From NCBI GenBank assembly GCA_027257055.1, contig JAPVLO010000968.1, positions 590,224-654,223 of the forward strand: a stretch of DNA of 64,000 nt, in the 5' to 3' direction. The stretch comes from Cephalopachus bancanus. Its lineage: Eukaryota > Chordata > Mammalia > Primates > Tarsiidae. The notes under the pieces are model-generated. The model had not been told where the DNA came from and made no database searches. It saw only the letters and a program-made list of their open reading frames with translations. Positions 19,800 to 32,090 of the stretch are shown here, piece by piece (within the stretch, counting starts at the first letter, position 1; each line of letters starts with the position of its first letter). The position numbers and the translations under genes are program-made.

Positions 19800-22700
19800 C
19801 CTACAGTAATATGGTAGTTGTTCGGGGTCCACTTATGAGTGAGAACATGTGATACTCAGTTCTTTGTTTCTGTGAGAGATCACTCAGTATTGTAAGCTCT
19901 AATTCCATCCACGTTGCTGTGAAGTTCATGATTTTGTTCTTCTTTATGGCTGCGTAATATTCCATCCTATATATGTACCACATTTTTTTATCCATCCCTC
20001 TTTTGATGGGTAGCACAGTTGGTTCCATGTTCTTGCTATTGTGAACAAGGCTGCGATAAACATACGTGAACAGGTATCTTTTTTATAGAGTGACCTGAGT
20101 TATTCCGGAGATATTCCCAGTAGGGGGATTGTGGAATCATATGGAAGGTCAGTTTTTAGGAGTTTTAGGAATCGTCACATTGATTTCCACAGAGGCTGTA
20201 CTAGTTTACGTTTACACTCCCACCAACAATGTAGAAGTGTTCCCTTTTCACCACATCTTCTCCAGCATCTGTTATTTTTTGAGTTATTGATGATGGCCAT
20301 GCTGACTGGAGTTAGGTGGTATCTTAGTGCAGTTTTAACTTGCATTTCCTTGATGATTAGAGAGGCTGAATATTTTTTCATGTGTGTGTTGGCTGCTTGT
20401 TTGTCTTCCTTTGAGAAGTGACTATTCATATCTTTTGCCCACTTTGTAATGGGGCTGTTTGTTTTTTTTCTTTTCAGCATGTTTTAAGTTCCTTGTGGAT
20501 CCTTGATGTTAGACCTTTGTCAGACATGGAGTTGGCAAATATTTTTTCCTAGTCTGTGGCCTGTCTTCCTGCTCTCTTGATGATTTCTTTGGCTTTGCAG
20601 AGGCTTGTCAGTTTGATGAGGTCCCACTTGTCTATCTTATTTCTTATGGCCTGGGCACTTCGGGTTTTGATCAGAAATTAGTTTCCAGTTCCAATTTCCA
20701 TAAGAGTGTCTCCTGCATTTTTAAGGTTCATACAGTTTGAAGTTTTACGTTTAGGTCTGTGATCCATTTAGAATTAATTTTTGTGTATGGGGATAGGTAG
20801 GGGTCCTGTTTCAATCTTCTGCATGTGGTCAGCCAGTTTCCCAGCACCATTTACTGAATAGGTTCTCCTCTCCCCAGTAGTGGGTGGTGGAGGCTTTGTT
20901 GAAGATGAGTTGGTTGAGGTTTTGCTTCTGGGATCTCAATTCTATTCCAATGATCTATATGCCTGTTCTTGTACCAATACCAGGCTGTTTTGATTATTAT
21001 AGCTTTAGAGTATAGTATTGTAGCTTTAGAGTATAGTTTAAAGTCTGGGAGTGTGATACCTCCTGCTTTGTTTTTTTTTTGGTTTGTTTGTTTTCTTGCT
21101 GAGGATTGTTTTGGCTATTCTTGGTTGTTTTTGTTTCCATATGAATTCCTCTATTGTTTTTTCTAGGTCTGAGAAGAATGTTGCTGGTAATTTGATAGGT
21201 ATTGCATTAAATCTGTAGATTGCCTTAGGTAAAATGGACATCTTAACAATGTTGGTTCTTCCAATCCATAAGCATGGAATATTTTTCCACTTGTTTGTGT
21301 CATCTTTGATTTCTTTGAGCAGTGTTTTGTAGTTTTCATTGTAAAGGTCTTTTATGTCTCTGGTTAGGAAGATGCCAAGTATTTCATTTTTTTTGTGGCT
21401 ATTGTAAATGGAATTGTGTTTTTTGTTTGGAATTCTGTTTGTTCACTATTGGTGTATAGAAATGCAATTGTCTTTTGTACATTTATTTTATTCCCTGAGA
21501 CTTTGCCAAAGTCATTTATCAGTGCCAGGAGGTTTTTGGCTGATTCTCTTGGGTTTTCAAGGTATATAATCATGTCATCTTCAAAGAGAGATAACTTGAC
21601 TTCCTCTTTTCCTCTCTGGATACCCTGATCACCTTCCCTTCTTTGAATGTTCTAGCCAGGACTTCCAATACTATGTTGAACAGGAGGGGCGAGAGTGGGC
21701 ATCCTTGTCTTGTTCCAGTTTTCAGTGGAAATAGTTCCAATTTCTGTCTGTTTAGGAGTATGCTGGCTGTGGGTTTCTCATAGATGGCTCTTATTATTTT
21801 GAGGAATGTTCCATCTATGCCTAGATGTTTGAGGGTTTTTATCAAGAAGGGGTGCTGGATTTTATCAAAAGCTTTTTCTGCATCTAATGATACAATCATG
21901 TGGTTTTGGTTTTTACATCTTCTGATGTATTTAATTATGTTTATGGTCTTACGAATGTTGAACCAGCCTTGCATCCCAGGGATGAAGCCTACTTGGTCGT
22001 GATGGATGATTTTTGAGATGTGTTGTTGTATCCAGTTTGCTAGGATCTTGTTGAGAATTTTAGCATCTATGTTTATCAAAGATATTGGCCTGCAGTTCTC
22101 TTTCTTTGTTGGGTCTTTACCTGGCTTGGGTATCAATGTGATGTTAGCTTCATAAAATGATTTGGTGAGAGTTCCATCTTTCTCAATCACATGGAATACT
22201 TTCAATAGGATTGGTATCAGTTCTTCCTTGTATGTTTTGTAGCATTCTGCTTGAAAGTCATTTGGTTCGGGGCTTTTTTTGGTCAGTAGTTTTTTTTAAT
22301 GACATAATCAATTTCCTTGATTGTTATTGGTCTATTTAGCATCTCAGTGTCTTCCTGTTTCAACCTAGGGAGGTTGTGTGATGTCAGAAAGTCCTCCATT
22401 TCCTTTAGGTTTTCAAATTTGTTTCCATACAATTGTACATAGTAGTCTCTGATAATCTTTTGTATTTCTTCCAGGTCAGTTGTGACTTCATCTTTTGTGT
22501 TTCTGATTGAGTTTACTTGGACTTTTTCTCTCTTTTTCTTGGTGAGTCTGGCTAGGGGATCATCTATCTTGTTTATCCTTTCAAAGAACCAGCTTTTTGT
22601 TTTGTTTATTTTGTGTTAACTTTTTGTCTTTCATGTCATGAATTTTGGCTTTTATTTTGGTTATCTGTATTCTTCTGCTGAAGTTAGGGTTTTGGTGGTC

Positions 22701-23679
22701 TTGCATTTCCAGCTTCCTTAGGTGACTTGCTAGGCTGTTAACTTGTGATCTTTCCATTTTCTTCATGTGTGTTTGTAAAGATATGAATTCCCCTCTTACT
22801 GCTGCTTTTAAGGCATCCCAGAGATTTTGGTAAGATGTTTCTTCATTTTCATTTGTTTCCAGGTACCTTTTAATCTCTGTTTTGAGTTCATCATTGACCC
22901 AGGAGTTGTATAGCATCTTGCTGTTTAGTGTCTATGTCTTTGTGAGTTTGGGAGGAACTTTTTGGTGTTGATATTTACTTTTATTCCATTTTGGTCTGAG
23001 AAGGTGCATGGCAAAATTTCAGTCTTATGAAATTTGCTTATGTTTGATTTATGGCCAATGATGTGGTCAATCTTGGAGTATGTTCCATGCGGTGATGAGT
23101 AGAATGTATATTCTGTAGTTGTTGAGTGTAGTGTTCTGTAGATATCAATTAGGTCCATTTGTTTAAGAATATTATTGAGGTTCCAGATCTCCTTGTTGAA
23201 ATTTTGTCTTGATGATCTGTCCAGGGTTGTTAGTGGGGTGTTAAAAAGTCCCCAGCTATGATAGTGTTAGGGTCAATCTCTTTTTAATGTTTCCATACAA
23301 GCTACTTTATGAGCTTTGGTGCTCCTTGGTTGGGTGCATATATATTTAGGATAGATATTTCTTGTTGATGGATTGAAACTTTTATCATCATGTAGTGACC
23401 TTCATTTTTAAAAATTTTTGATAGCTTAAAGGGTATTTTGTCTGAGATTAAAATTGCAACACCAGCTTTCTTTTGTGTTCCATTTGCCTGAAATTTTGCT
23501 TCCCATCCTTTTTCTTTGAGTCTGTGAATGTCCTTTCTAGTGAGATGAGTCTCTTGGAGACAATATATTGTTGCTTTATGATATTTTATCCATTTTGCCA
23601 TTCTGTGTCTTTTTAGTGGTACATTTAGTCCATTCACATTTTGGCTAATTATTGAAATGTGAGAATTTATCCCTGTCAT
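19800..23679 (-). pseudogene. L1 ORF2 pseudogene (endonuclease, RT, Cys-rich end)
   Basis: Near-complete but frameshifted ORF2. The start is at 23679 (MTGINSHISIISQNVNGLNV, endonuclease N-terminus). The RT core is in the 211-codon open piece at 21570-22205 ([53 protein letters not shown]; the [20 protein letters not shown] motif). The C-terminal part lies at 19801-20480 (MEYYAAIKKNKIMNFTATWM). Live ORF2p is about 1,275 residues; here at least ten breaks separate the pieces. No active enzyme is possible. Confidence 0.9.
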
Positions 23680-23758
23680 GGGGTTCTTATAGAGGTGTTG
23701 TTGATCCTGTTTGTTTGTTATGTTTCTTTTGATTATTGGGTTGATTCATGTGTGTTTT

Positions 23759-24636
23759 CAGTCTTTTTCCTGCACTCTTGTGAAGAATGATGTTGTTCTT
23801 TTTTCCCTTTCTTCTGTGTTTAATACTTTCTTAAGTGTTTCTTGAAGGGCTGGTCTAGAGGCAGCATAAATTTTTAGGGACTGAATGTCTAGGAAAGATT
23901 TTAATTCCCTCTCACCGATGAAGCTTAGTTTAGCTGGGTAGGTTATTCTTGGTTAAAATTGATTATCTTTGAGGACTTGAAGACTGGGTTCCAAGCTCTT
24001 CTAGCATGAAGGCTTTATGTTGATAAATCTGCTACTATTCTAATTGGTCTTCCCCAGTAGGTAGTCTGACCTTTTTCTCTTGCTGCCTTCAGGATTTTTT
24101 TCTTTTATACCTACTTTGTTTAAGCGAATTGTTATGTGTCTGAGAGTTGGTCTTCTCATTTGTTTTCTTGAAGGGCTTCTCTGAATTTCTTGTGTTTGAA
24201 TTTTCATGTCACTGATGAGAGGAGGGAAGTTTTCTTGAATAATTTCATGGAATGTTTGTTTCAGGGTTGTCTCTGTTTCTTTTTCTGCCTCAGAAAGTCC
24301 AATTACTGTTAGGTTTGGTCTCTTGAAGTAATCACTCATCTCTTGAAGGTTTTGTTCTGTCTTTTAAAGCTTATTTTCTATGGTTTAGACAGTTTGGGTT
24401 AGTTCTATATTTGGTCCTCAAGCTCTGAGATTCTTTCTTCTGCTTGGTTAATTCTGCTTTCCAAGCTTATTAGTTTGTTATTTATTTCAATCACAGTATT
24501 CTTTGCTGCTGTTATCTCCATTATCAACTCCTTCCTATTTTCCTCTTGTCTTTCCTCAAAACTTTTTATTCTTTCTATTAGTGCTTTGATGTCTAGGTTT
24601 GTAGTCATTCTGGGGGCTCTTCATTGTTTGCATTCT
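23759..24636 (-). pseudogene. L1 ORF1 pseudogene
   Basis: N-terminal coiled coil visible at 24405-24608 (RIKSFEERQEENRKELIMEI, then INNKLISLESRINQAEERIS). The central RRM-type region is at 24040-24339 (YFKRPNLTVIGLSEAEKETE; KQMRRPTLRHITIRLNKVGI). The C-terminal domain continues toward a stop at 23759-23761. Frames are split by stops. The extreme N-terminus is lost at the truncation point. Confidence 0.85.
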
Positions 24637-24646
24637 GAAGTTTAAT
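24637..24646. repeat. Target-site duplication (left) of full-length L1
   Basis: GAAGTTTAAT, found again at 30941-30950, exactly flanking the L1 between them. Confidence 0.85.
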
Positions 24647-24849
24647 CTATTTTTATTTTAAAGATGTGGGATACAATTCAGGGTTAGGTATACAAATGTT
24701 CATTATGCAGGTATCCTTGTTGATGAGGAGTGCCCCTCCTTCCCCAGCAGATGCCCACTACTGCCAATTCTTCCCCACATCACCCCCTGGCAGTTTCTCA
24801 CTACTGCCATTCCCTTTCTTACAGTGAATTATAATAACTGTCAGGATTC

Positions 24850-27800
24850 ACTTATGAGTGTGAACATGTGGTACTCAGTTCTTTGTTTCTGTGATAGATC
24901 ACTCAATATTATAGACTCTAAGTCCATCCAAGTTACTGTGAAGTTCATAATTTTGTCCTTTTTATGACTGCATTATATTCCATTGTGTATACATACCACA
25001 TTTCTTTTATCCAGTCCTTTTTTGGGAAGCACTGTTAGTTCACTATTGTGAATAAGGCTGCAATAAATATGCATGTGCATATCTTTTTCATAGAGTGGTT
25101 TGAGTTCCTCTGGGTATATTCCCAGTAGGGAGATTGTGGGGTCGTATGGAAGGTTGATTTTTAGAATTTTTGGGAGTCACCAAACTGTTTTTTTCAGAGG
25201 TTATGCTAGTTTCCACTCCCACCAACAGTGTAGAAGTGTTCCCTTTTCCCTTCATCCTCTCCAGCATCTGTTGTTTTTTGAGTTATTGATGATGGCCATT
25301 CTGACTGGGGTTAGGTGGTATCTCAGTGTGGTTTCAATTTGCATTTCTTTGATGACTAGTGAGGTGAGCATTTTTTCATGTATCTGTTGGCTGCTCATAT
25401 ATCTTCTTCTGAGCAGTGTCTATTCATATATTTTGCCCACTTTGTAATGGAGCTGTTTTTTTCTTTTTGGCACACTTGAGTTCCTTGTAGATCCTAGATG
25501 TTAGGCCTTTGTCAGATATATAATTGGCAAATATTTCCCAGTCTGTGGGCTGTCTCCCTTCTCTCTTGATGGTTTCTTTGACTTTACAGAAGCTTTTCAG
25601 TTTGATGAGGTTCCACTTGTCTATCTTGTCTCTTATGGCCTGGACACTTAGGGTTTTGGTCAGGAATTGGTTGCCAGTTCCAATTTCCATAAGGGTGTCT
25701 CCTGCATTTTCTAAAGTTCTTAAAGTTTGAGGTTCTACATTTAGGACTCTGATCCATTTAGAGTTGATTTTTGTGTATGGTGAAGAGCAAGGGTCTTGTT
25801 TTAATCTTCTGCATTTGGTCAGCCAGTTTTCCCAGCACATTTTACTAAATAGGTTCTCCTCTCCCCAGTGGTTGGTAGTGGAGGCTGTGTCGAAGATGAG
25901 TTGGTTGGGAAATTGAGGTTTTGTTTGCGGAATCGCTATCTTGGTCCATTGGTCTATATGCCTGTTCTTGTACCAATACCAAGCTGTTTTGATTATTGTA
26001 GATTTATAATAAATTTTAAAGTCTGGAAGTGTAATATCTTCCACTTTGGTTTTTCTTTTGCTGAGAATTGTTTTGGCTATTTGTGGTCATTTATGTTTCT
26101 ATGTGATTTCCTATATTGTCATTTCCAGGACTGGGAGGAATGCTGCTGGTAATTTAATATGTATTGCATTAAATCTGTAGATTGCCTTGGGTAGAATGGA
26201 TATCTTAACAATGTTGATTCTTTCAGTCCATGAGCATGGAATCTTTTTGCACTTGTTTGTGTCATCTTTGATTTTTTTTGAGCAGTGTTTTGAAGTTTTC
26301 ATTATAAAGGTCTTTCACATCTCTGATTAGGTAAATGCCAAGGTACTTATTTTTTTATGGGTATTGTGAATGGGATTGTACTTTTTCTTTGATTCTATAC
26401 CTGTTTGTTGTTGGTGTTTGAAAATATGACTGTCCTTTGCACATTGATTTTATACCCCAAGACTTTACCAAAGTCCTTTATTAGTGCAAGGAGGTTTTCG
26501 ACAGGTTCCCTTTGGTTTTTCCAGGTACAGTATCATATTGTCCACAAAGAGAGATAGCTTAACTTCCTGTTTTCCTATTTGGATGCACCTGATATCCTTC
26601 TCTTATCTGATTGCTCTAGCTAGGGCTTCCAAACCTATGTTGAACAGGAGGGATGAGAGTGGGCAACCTGTTTTGCTCTTGTTTTCAGGGGGAAATGTTT
26701 CCAGTTTCTGTCTGTTTAGCAGTATGTTGGTTGTGTTTTTCTTATAGATGGCTCTTACTATTTTGAGGTATGTTCCAGCTATGCCTAGGTGTTCAGGAGT
26801 TTTTATCAAGAAGGGCTGCTGGATTTTATCAAAAGCTTTTTCTGTATCTAATGAATCCTGTGGCTTTTGTCATTACATCTGTTGATGTATTTAATTACAC
26901 TTGTGATCTTGCAGATGTTGAACACACAGCAGCCAGGGGATGAAGCCTACTTGGTCATGGTGGATGATTTTTGAGATGTGTTTTTGGATATGGTTTGCCA
27001 GGATCTTGTTGAGAATTTTAGCATCTATGTTCATCAAGGATATTGGCTTGTAGTTCCCTTTCTTTGTTGGGCCTTTACCTGGTTTGGATATCAATGTGAT
27101 GTTAGCTTCATAAAAAGATTTTGGGAGAGTTTCATCTTTCTCAGTTGCCTGGAATGATTTCAATAAGATTGGTATCATTTCCTTGTTGTGTGTTTTGTAG
27201 AATTCTGCTGGAATATCATGTGATTCAGGGCTTTTTTTGTGGGTAGTTTTCTTATAATATAGTTGATTTCCTGGGTTGTTCTTGATCTATTTAGTATCCT
27301 GATATCTTCTTATTTCCACTTGGAGAGATTGTGTGATGTCAGAAAATCCTCCATTTCCTTTAGGTTTGCAAGATTGTTTTCATACAAGTGTGCATAGTAA
27401 TCTCTGATTATCTTTTGTATTTCTTTGGGGTCAACTGTGACTTGATCGTTTGTATTTCTGATCATGTTTATTTAGGCATTTTTCTCTCTTTTTCTTGTTC
27501 ATTCTAGCTAGGGGTCCATCAATCTTGTTTATCCCTTCAAATAACCATTGTTTTGTTTTGTTGGTTTTTTGTATTATATTTTTGTCTTCAATGTCACAAA
27601 TTTGGACTTTTATTTTGGTGATCTGGATTCTTCTGCTGAAGTTAGGGTGTTGGTGGTCTTGCTTTTCCATCTTCCTTGGGTGATTTGTTAGGCTGTTAAC
27701 TTGTGTTCTTTCCATTTTCTTCTTGTGCATCTGTAGAGATATGAATTCCCCTCTTAGTATTGTTTTCATGACATCCCAGATGTTTTGGTAAGATGTTTCT

Positions 27801-28622
27801 TTGTTTTCATTTGTTTCCTGGTATCTTATAATCTCTGCTTTGATTTCCATGTTGAACCAGGAGTTGTTCAGAATCCTGCTATTTACTGTCCATGTCTTTG
27901 TGGGTTTGGGGGGAACTTTGTTGGTGTTGATATTTACTTTTATTCCATTATGGTCTGAGAAGGTACATGGCAGTATTTCAATCTTATGGAATTGGTTTAT
28001 GCTTGATTTATGGCTGAGGATGTGATTGATCTTAGATTACTTTCGATGTGATGATGAGTAGAATGTATATTCCATGGTTATTGGGTGGAGTGTTCTGTAG
28101 GTATTAATTAAGTCCATTTAGACAGCCATCATGTTGAGGATCCAGATCTCCCTGTTGATTTTTTCTCTTGATGATCTGTCTTGGGTCATGAGTGGGGTAT
28201 TTAAGTCCCCAGATATGATAGTGTTAGAGTCAATATCTCGTTTTAGTGTACTTAAAAGATGCTTTATTGTAGTTGGTGCATATATATTTAGAATGGATAT
28301 TTCTTATTGATGAATTGAATCTTTTATCATTATGTAGTGACTTTCCATGTCTTTTTAAATTTTTGGTAGCTTTAAGCATATTTTGTCTGATATTAAGATT
28401 GTGACTCCTGCTTTCTTTTTTGTTCCATTTATCTGAAATTTTGCTTCCCATCCTCTTACTTTGAGTCTGTGTGTCCTTTCTGGTGAGATGAGTCTCTTGG
28501 AGATAATATATTGTTGCCTCATGATATTTTGTCTATTTTGCCATTCTATGTCTTTTCAGTGGTGCATTTAATCCATTCACATTCAGGTTAATAATTGAGA
28601 TGTGAGATTTTATCCCTGTCAT
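24850..28622 (-). pseudogene. L1 ORF2 pseudogene
   Basis: Start at 28622 (MTGIKSHISIINLNVNGLNA). Further pieces: 27431-27850 (KETSYQNIWDVMKTILRGEF), 26891-27178 ([20 protein letters not shown]), 26603-26809 (RT region, [20 protein letters not shown]) and 25424-26044 (206 codons; [40 protein letters not shown], the thumb and C-terminal region). The order and spacing equal those of the copy at 19.8-23.7 kb. Broken by multiple stops. Confidence 0.9.
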
Positions 28623-28720
28623 GAGGGTCTTATAGAGTTTTGCTGCTGTTGCTGTTGTTTTCTTGTTTATTTGTTTGTTGTCTTTCAATTTTGGGGTTGA
28701 TCCATGTGTGTTTTCAATAT

Positions 28721-28735
28721 TTTTCCTGCATTCTT
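28721..28735. repeat. Target-site duplication (left) of Alu
   Basis: TTTTCCTGCATTCTT, exactly repeated at 29021-29035. Confidence 0.95.
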
Positions 28736-29020
28736 TTTTTTTTTTGAGTTGGAGTCTCACTCTGTTGCCCAGACGGGAGTGCAGTGGCCGCTCCCGGCCA
28801 CCGCAGCCTCGACCTGCTGGGCTCCGGCGATCCTTCCACCTCAGCCTTCCCAGTAGCCGGAATTACAGGCATGCGCTACCATGCCCGGCAGATTTTTTTG
28901 ATTTATTGTAGAGATGAGGTCTCGCTGCCCAGGCAGGTCTCGAACCTGCGGGCTCAGGCAATCCACTCACCTCAGCCTCCCAAAGGCGCGGGATTACAGG
29001 CTGAGCCACCGAGCCTGACT
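28736..29020 (-). mobile_element. Alu SINE (minus), CpG-rich, in L1 ORF1
   Basis: Reverse-oriented full dimer with tail GAGTTGGAGTCTCACTCTGT, right arm GCAGTGGCCGCTCCCGGCCA and linker ATTTTTTTGATTTATTGTAG. Perfect 15-bp target duplications. Many CpG sites survive, so it is younger than most repeats here. Box B on the sense strand is close to intact (GGTTCGAGACC). Confidence 0.97.
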
Positions 29021-29910
29021 TTTTCCTGCATTCTTGGTAAGGACATTGTCATTCTTTTTTCTTTTCTTGTGTTTAATACTTTCTTAAGTGTTTCTTGTAG
29101 AGCTGGTCTGGAGGCAGCATAAACTCTTAGGGATTGAATGTCTAGGGAGGATATTAATTCTCCATCACTGACGAAGCTTAGCTTAGCTGGGTAGGTATTT
29201 CTTGGTTAAAATTGTTTATCTTTGAGAACTTTGAAGATTGGGCTCTTAGTTCTTCTAGCAGGAAGTATGTCTGTAGATAAATCTGCTGCTATTCTAATTG
29301 GTCTTCCCTGGTAGTTAGTCTGACTTTTCTTTCTTACTGCCTTTAGAATTGTTTCTTTTATACCTACTTTTCTAGGCAAATTACTATGTGTCTAGAAGTT
29401 GATCTTCTCATTTGTTGTCATGTAGGGGTTCTCTGAATCTCTTGTTTTTGAATGGTCATGTCACTGATGAGATAAGGGAAGTTTTCATGGATAATTTCAT
29501 GGAATATTTGTTCTAGAGTGGTCTCTGTCTGTCTGTCTGCTTCAGGGATTCCAATTAATTTTAGGTTCGGCTTCTTGAAATAATCACTCATCTCTTGGAG
29601 GTTTTGTTCTGTCTTTTAGACTTCTTTTCTATGTTTTTAACAGTTTGGGTTAGTTTCATAATTTGGTTCTCTGAGATTCTTTCTTCTGCTTGGTTAATTC
29701 TGCTTTCCATGCTTATCAATGTGTTATTATTTCATTTACTGTATTCTTTATTGTTATTATATCAGTTATCATCCCCTTCATTCTTTCCTCTTTTCTCTCT
29801 TCATTTCTGTTTATTCTCTCTATTCATATCTTGATATCTAGGTTTGTGGTTTGAGATCAGTCATTCTGGGAGCTTTTCATTGTTTGCATTCCAATGTCTG
29901 CATTCTCCAT

Positions 29911-30940
29911 GGTTGCCCTACCAGGGCTCTGTGTAAGACCTATATTCTTCCTTTGGTTTTTCTCCATTTGTGTAGCTTTTCCTCCCCCACCCCTTTTTTT
30001 TAACCTCTTCTTTAATTCTGTTGTTCAGTGACAGGGGATGGGGTGTAGCTTTTACTTCTGTTTGTTCAATTTCTTATTCTTCCTTATGCAATCCTCTGGC
30101 TTTGTTGAATTCTGAAGCTGAACTGGGGTTGGGGGTGCTGTACTCTTGCAGTTTTGAGATTTAATTGAGAGAGGAACTATGATTCAGAAACTGTTTGCAG
30201 ATCCCAGTATCTGCTGACAGGTTTGTTGGCTCCCTGGAACTCACTTCTCACCACCTTAAAATCTGTTCATGCAGTGGGGATATATGCTTGTTGCCCCTTG
30301 AAAGCAAAATGAGGTAAGAAAAAGGAAAACAATGGGAAAGGAAGGAGAAAGACAAAAGGAAGATGGCAGGAGAGAAGCAGAAGAGGAAAAACAGGCATAC
30401 CAACCAACCAATAATCGGAGAAACAAACAAAGACAGAAAAGATTTTTTAAAAACCAAAAACATACAGACAATTATACAAACCATCAAAAATCCCCCTATT
30501 GATGTACTCTCCCTCAAAAATACCCATGCACAGACAGAAAATCTAAAAAAAAAAAAGCATTGAAATAATAGAAACAAAGCAAGTACAACAATGTAATCAA
30601 AAACATAAAGAAAGAGAGAAGAGAACAAAAACTAAAAAACAAAACAAACGAACAAACAAAAAAAACAAGCAAAAAATCTGAAAAACAAAACTCACGCTGC
30701 AACCTCTCCTGTGACTCCAACTTCTTTTCAGCTGGTTCTGCTGCATTAAGGAGCAGCTCTGGTCTCCAGCCCCTCCCCTCTGCTGTCAGCGCAAGCTGAT
30801 AGGGTTGCTCTCAGTGTAGGTGGGTCAGATGCCCTAGAGACTACTGTGGAAGGAAGGTGGATCAGATCTGGACTCACCTGGCTTGCTGCCGCTGCTGTCA
30901 AGTCTCCCACTCAGATTTGACATGTCTGTGCCTGTCATGA
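29911..30940 (-). promoter_or_regulatory. L1 5' UTR of the full-length element
   Basis: About 1,030 bp between the target-site duplication and the ORF1 start. From the 5' end (30940 downward) it has a GC-richer outer part (about 30690-30940, with CAGCTGGTTCTGCTGCATTA), then a T-rich tract in sense (plus-strand A-rich, 30300-30690), then a mixed inner part. By analogy with other L1 families this carries the internal promoter. It is about 0.5 kb shorter than the 5' UTR at 2815-4335. Confidence 0.7.
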
Positions 30941-30950
30941 GAAGTTTAAT
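30941..30950. repeat. Target-site duplication (right) of full-length L1
   Basis: GAAGTTTAAT; partner of 24637-24646. Confidence 0.85.
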
Positions 30951-31957
30951 AGTCTAGACTGGAACAATGAATCCACTCCTTTTGCTCACATTCCATTGGC
31001 TAAAACTTAGTCCCATGGCCTCAGCTAAGTTCAGAAGAGGCTGGGGAATTTGGTTTGGTTCTGTGCCTAAGTAGAAAAAGAGAACATAGATTTTAATGCG
31101 CAGGTAGCCCATATTGCTTGAGTTTTTAAAAAAATCCTGCATTTTTGTAATAGAAACAAATAATTTTATTTGTTTTTCTTATCTTCTGTCTGAGCATTTT
31201 TGCTACTTTGAACCTATTCTAGAAAACTAACTGGGCAAGCAAAATGGACATATGTGCAAGGATTTACTGAAGAATAGCTTGCGAGAGAGAGAAAGCTGGA
31301 AACAGACTACATGGTAGAACCTCAGTGTTGGCTCTGTAGCCTTGAGGATGACCATGTAAAGAGCCGTATTCATTGACAGTAAAAGGGCATTAAGTGGACA
31401 AAAAAGATTATAGAGCAACATGTATGGCATGACCTTTGTCTTGTGTCTTTGTGTTGTACATCAAAGTTTGGTAGTATATCAGTAATGGTGACCCATGGAT
31501 GGTTGTATCATATTTTCTTCTTTTTTTCTATTTTTCTTGCCAGTATTGTCTGTGTTTTCTATAGTAAATACCCTTTTGTAATTAAATGTCAATACTGTCA
31601 TACTGTGGAACGACCCATTGGCCAGGTTCTTCCCATGACCCCATGGAGACCGTCTCCCTGTGCAGTCAGAGCTGTTAGAAAGGACTGTTTTACATGGCAT
31701 CTCCTGCATTGCTCTATGTTTTGCTTATTCAAGTGTTCTCCCAAGCTATATCCAATGTCAGTATGGCTGTTTATAAAAGAAACATAACTTTCTTATTTAA
31801 TTCCTACAATCATCCACAGAAATGAGTGATCATTTTTCTAATTACAAATCCTATTCAGAAATTAAAGTGACTTACTATCATCATATCCAGTGAGAACTGG
31901 GGCCAGGCCTTGAGCCGAGATCTCCTTTGCACGGACTTGGCCTGCTCCACCCTGGTC
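30951..31957. other. Single-copy sequence, no feature recognised
   Basis: Short frames only (114 codons plus at 31443-31787, overlapped by a minus frame). Neither shows a domain. Confidence 0.5.
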
Positions 31958-32090
31958 ATTCTCAACCCTAGTAACACCTTCACACCATCTGGGAAATTCA
32001 CCAATTCCTTGGCCTCTCCCCAGATTTTAAATGTTATTTAAAATCTCTGCAAGTGATTCTAATATGCCGGCAGCTTGTGAATATCTGTCC
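31958..32090 (+). mobile_element. MER5A-like hAT element fragment
   Basis: CATTCTCAACCCTAGTAACA, CACCATCTGGGAAATTCACC and the closing GTGATTCTAATATGCCGGCA match the imperfectly palindromic MER5A pattern (TCTCAACC...TCACCTGGGGAG...GTGATTCTAATGTGCAGC). Diverged. Confidence 0.55.

Larger units (their letters stand above)
19615..24636 (-). mobile_element. L1 retrotransposon, 5'-truncated, minus strand
   Basis: The 3' UTR begins after a T-run (GTGGGGTACGATTCAGGGTT). Then follow in reverse ORF2 (19800-23679) and most of ORF1 (23759-about 24636). The element stops at the start of ORF1, where the 3' end of the next L1 begins, so it has no 5' UTR. It is about 5 kb with many stops. Its 3' UTR shares GATTCAGGGTTAGGTATACA with the copies at 24.66, 50.04 and (reversed) 58.29 kb, so all come from one L1 lineage. 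Confidence 0.95.
28714..29910 (-). pseudogene. L1 ORF1 pseudogene interrupted by an Alu
   Basis: Probable start ATG at 29910 (reverse complement), reading MENADIGMQ before the coiled coil, and stop near 28714. Without the Alu the frame would be about 300 codons, close to the usual ORF1p length of about 330. The Alu at 28736-29020 sits just inside the 3' end. Internal stops show decay. Confidence 0.75.
24647..30940 (-). mobile_element. Full-length L1 retrotransposon (minus) with nested Alu
   Basis: 6,294 bp, or about 6.0 kb after removing the 285-bp Alu and one copy of its target duplication. It has a complete order on the minus strand: 5' UTR (29911-30940), ORF1 (28714-29910), ORF2 (about 24850-28622), 3' UTR (24647-24850). 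Perfect 10-bp target-site duplications (GAAGTTTAAT) flank it. It directly abuts the truncated end of the previous L1, in the same orientation. Both ORFs carry many stops and frameshifts, so it is inactive, yet the structure is intact enough to define the family's architecture. Confidence 0.95.

Noticed and set aside
21570..22205. 211-codon minus-strand frame with reverse-transcriptase motifs as a possible gene
   Set aside because: It is one open piece of a dead L1 ORF2, with L1 sequence continuing on both sides and stops beyond.
28784..29122. 112-codon plus-strand frame
   Set aside because: Antisense reading through the Alu inside the L1.
30248..30628. 126-codon hydrophobic minus-strand frame
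   Set aside because: Same cause: the A-rich tract of the full-length L1's 5' UTR.
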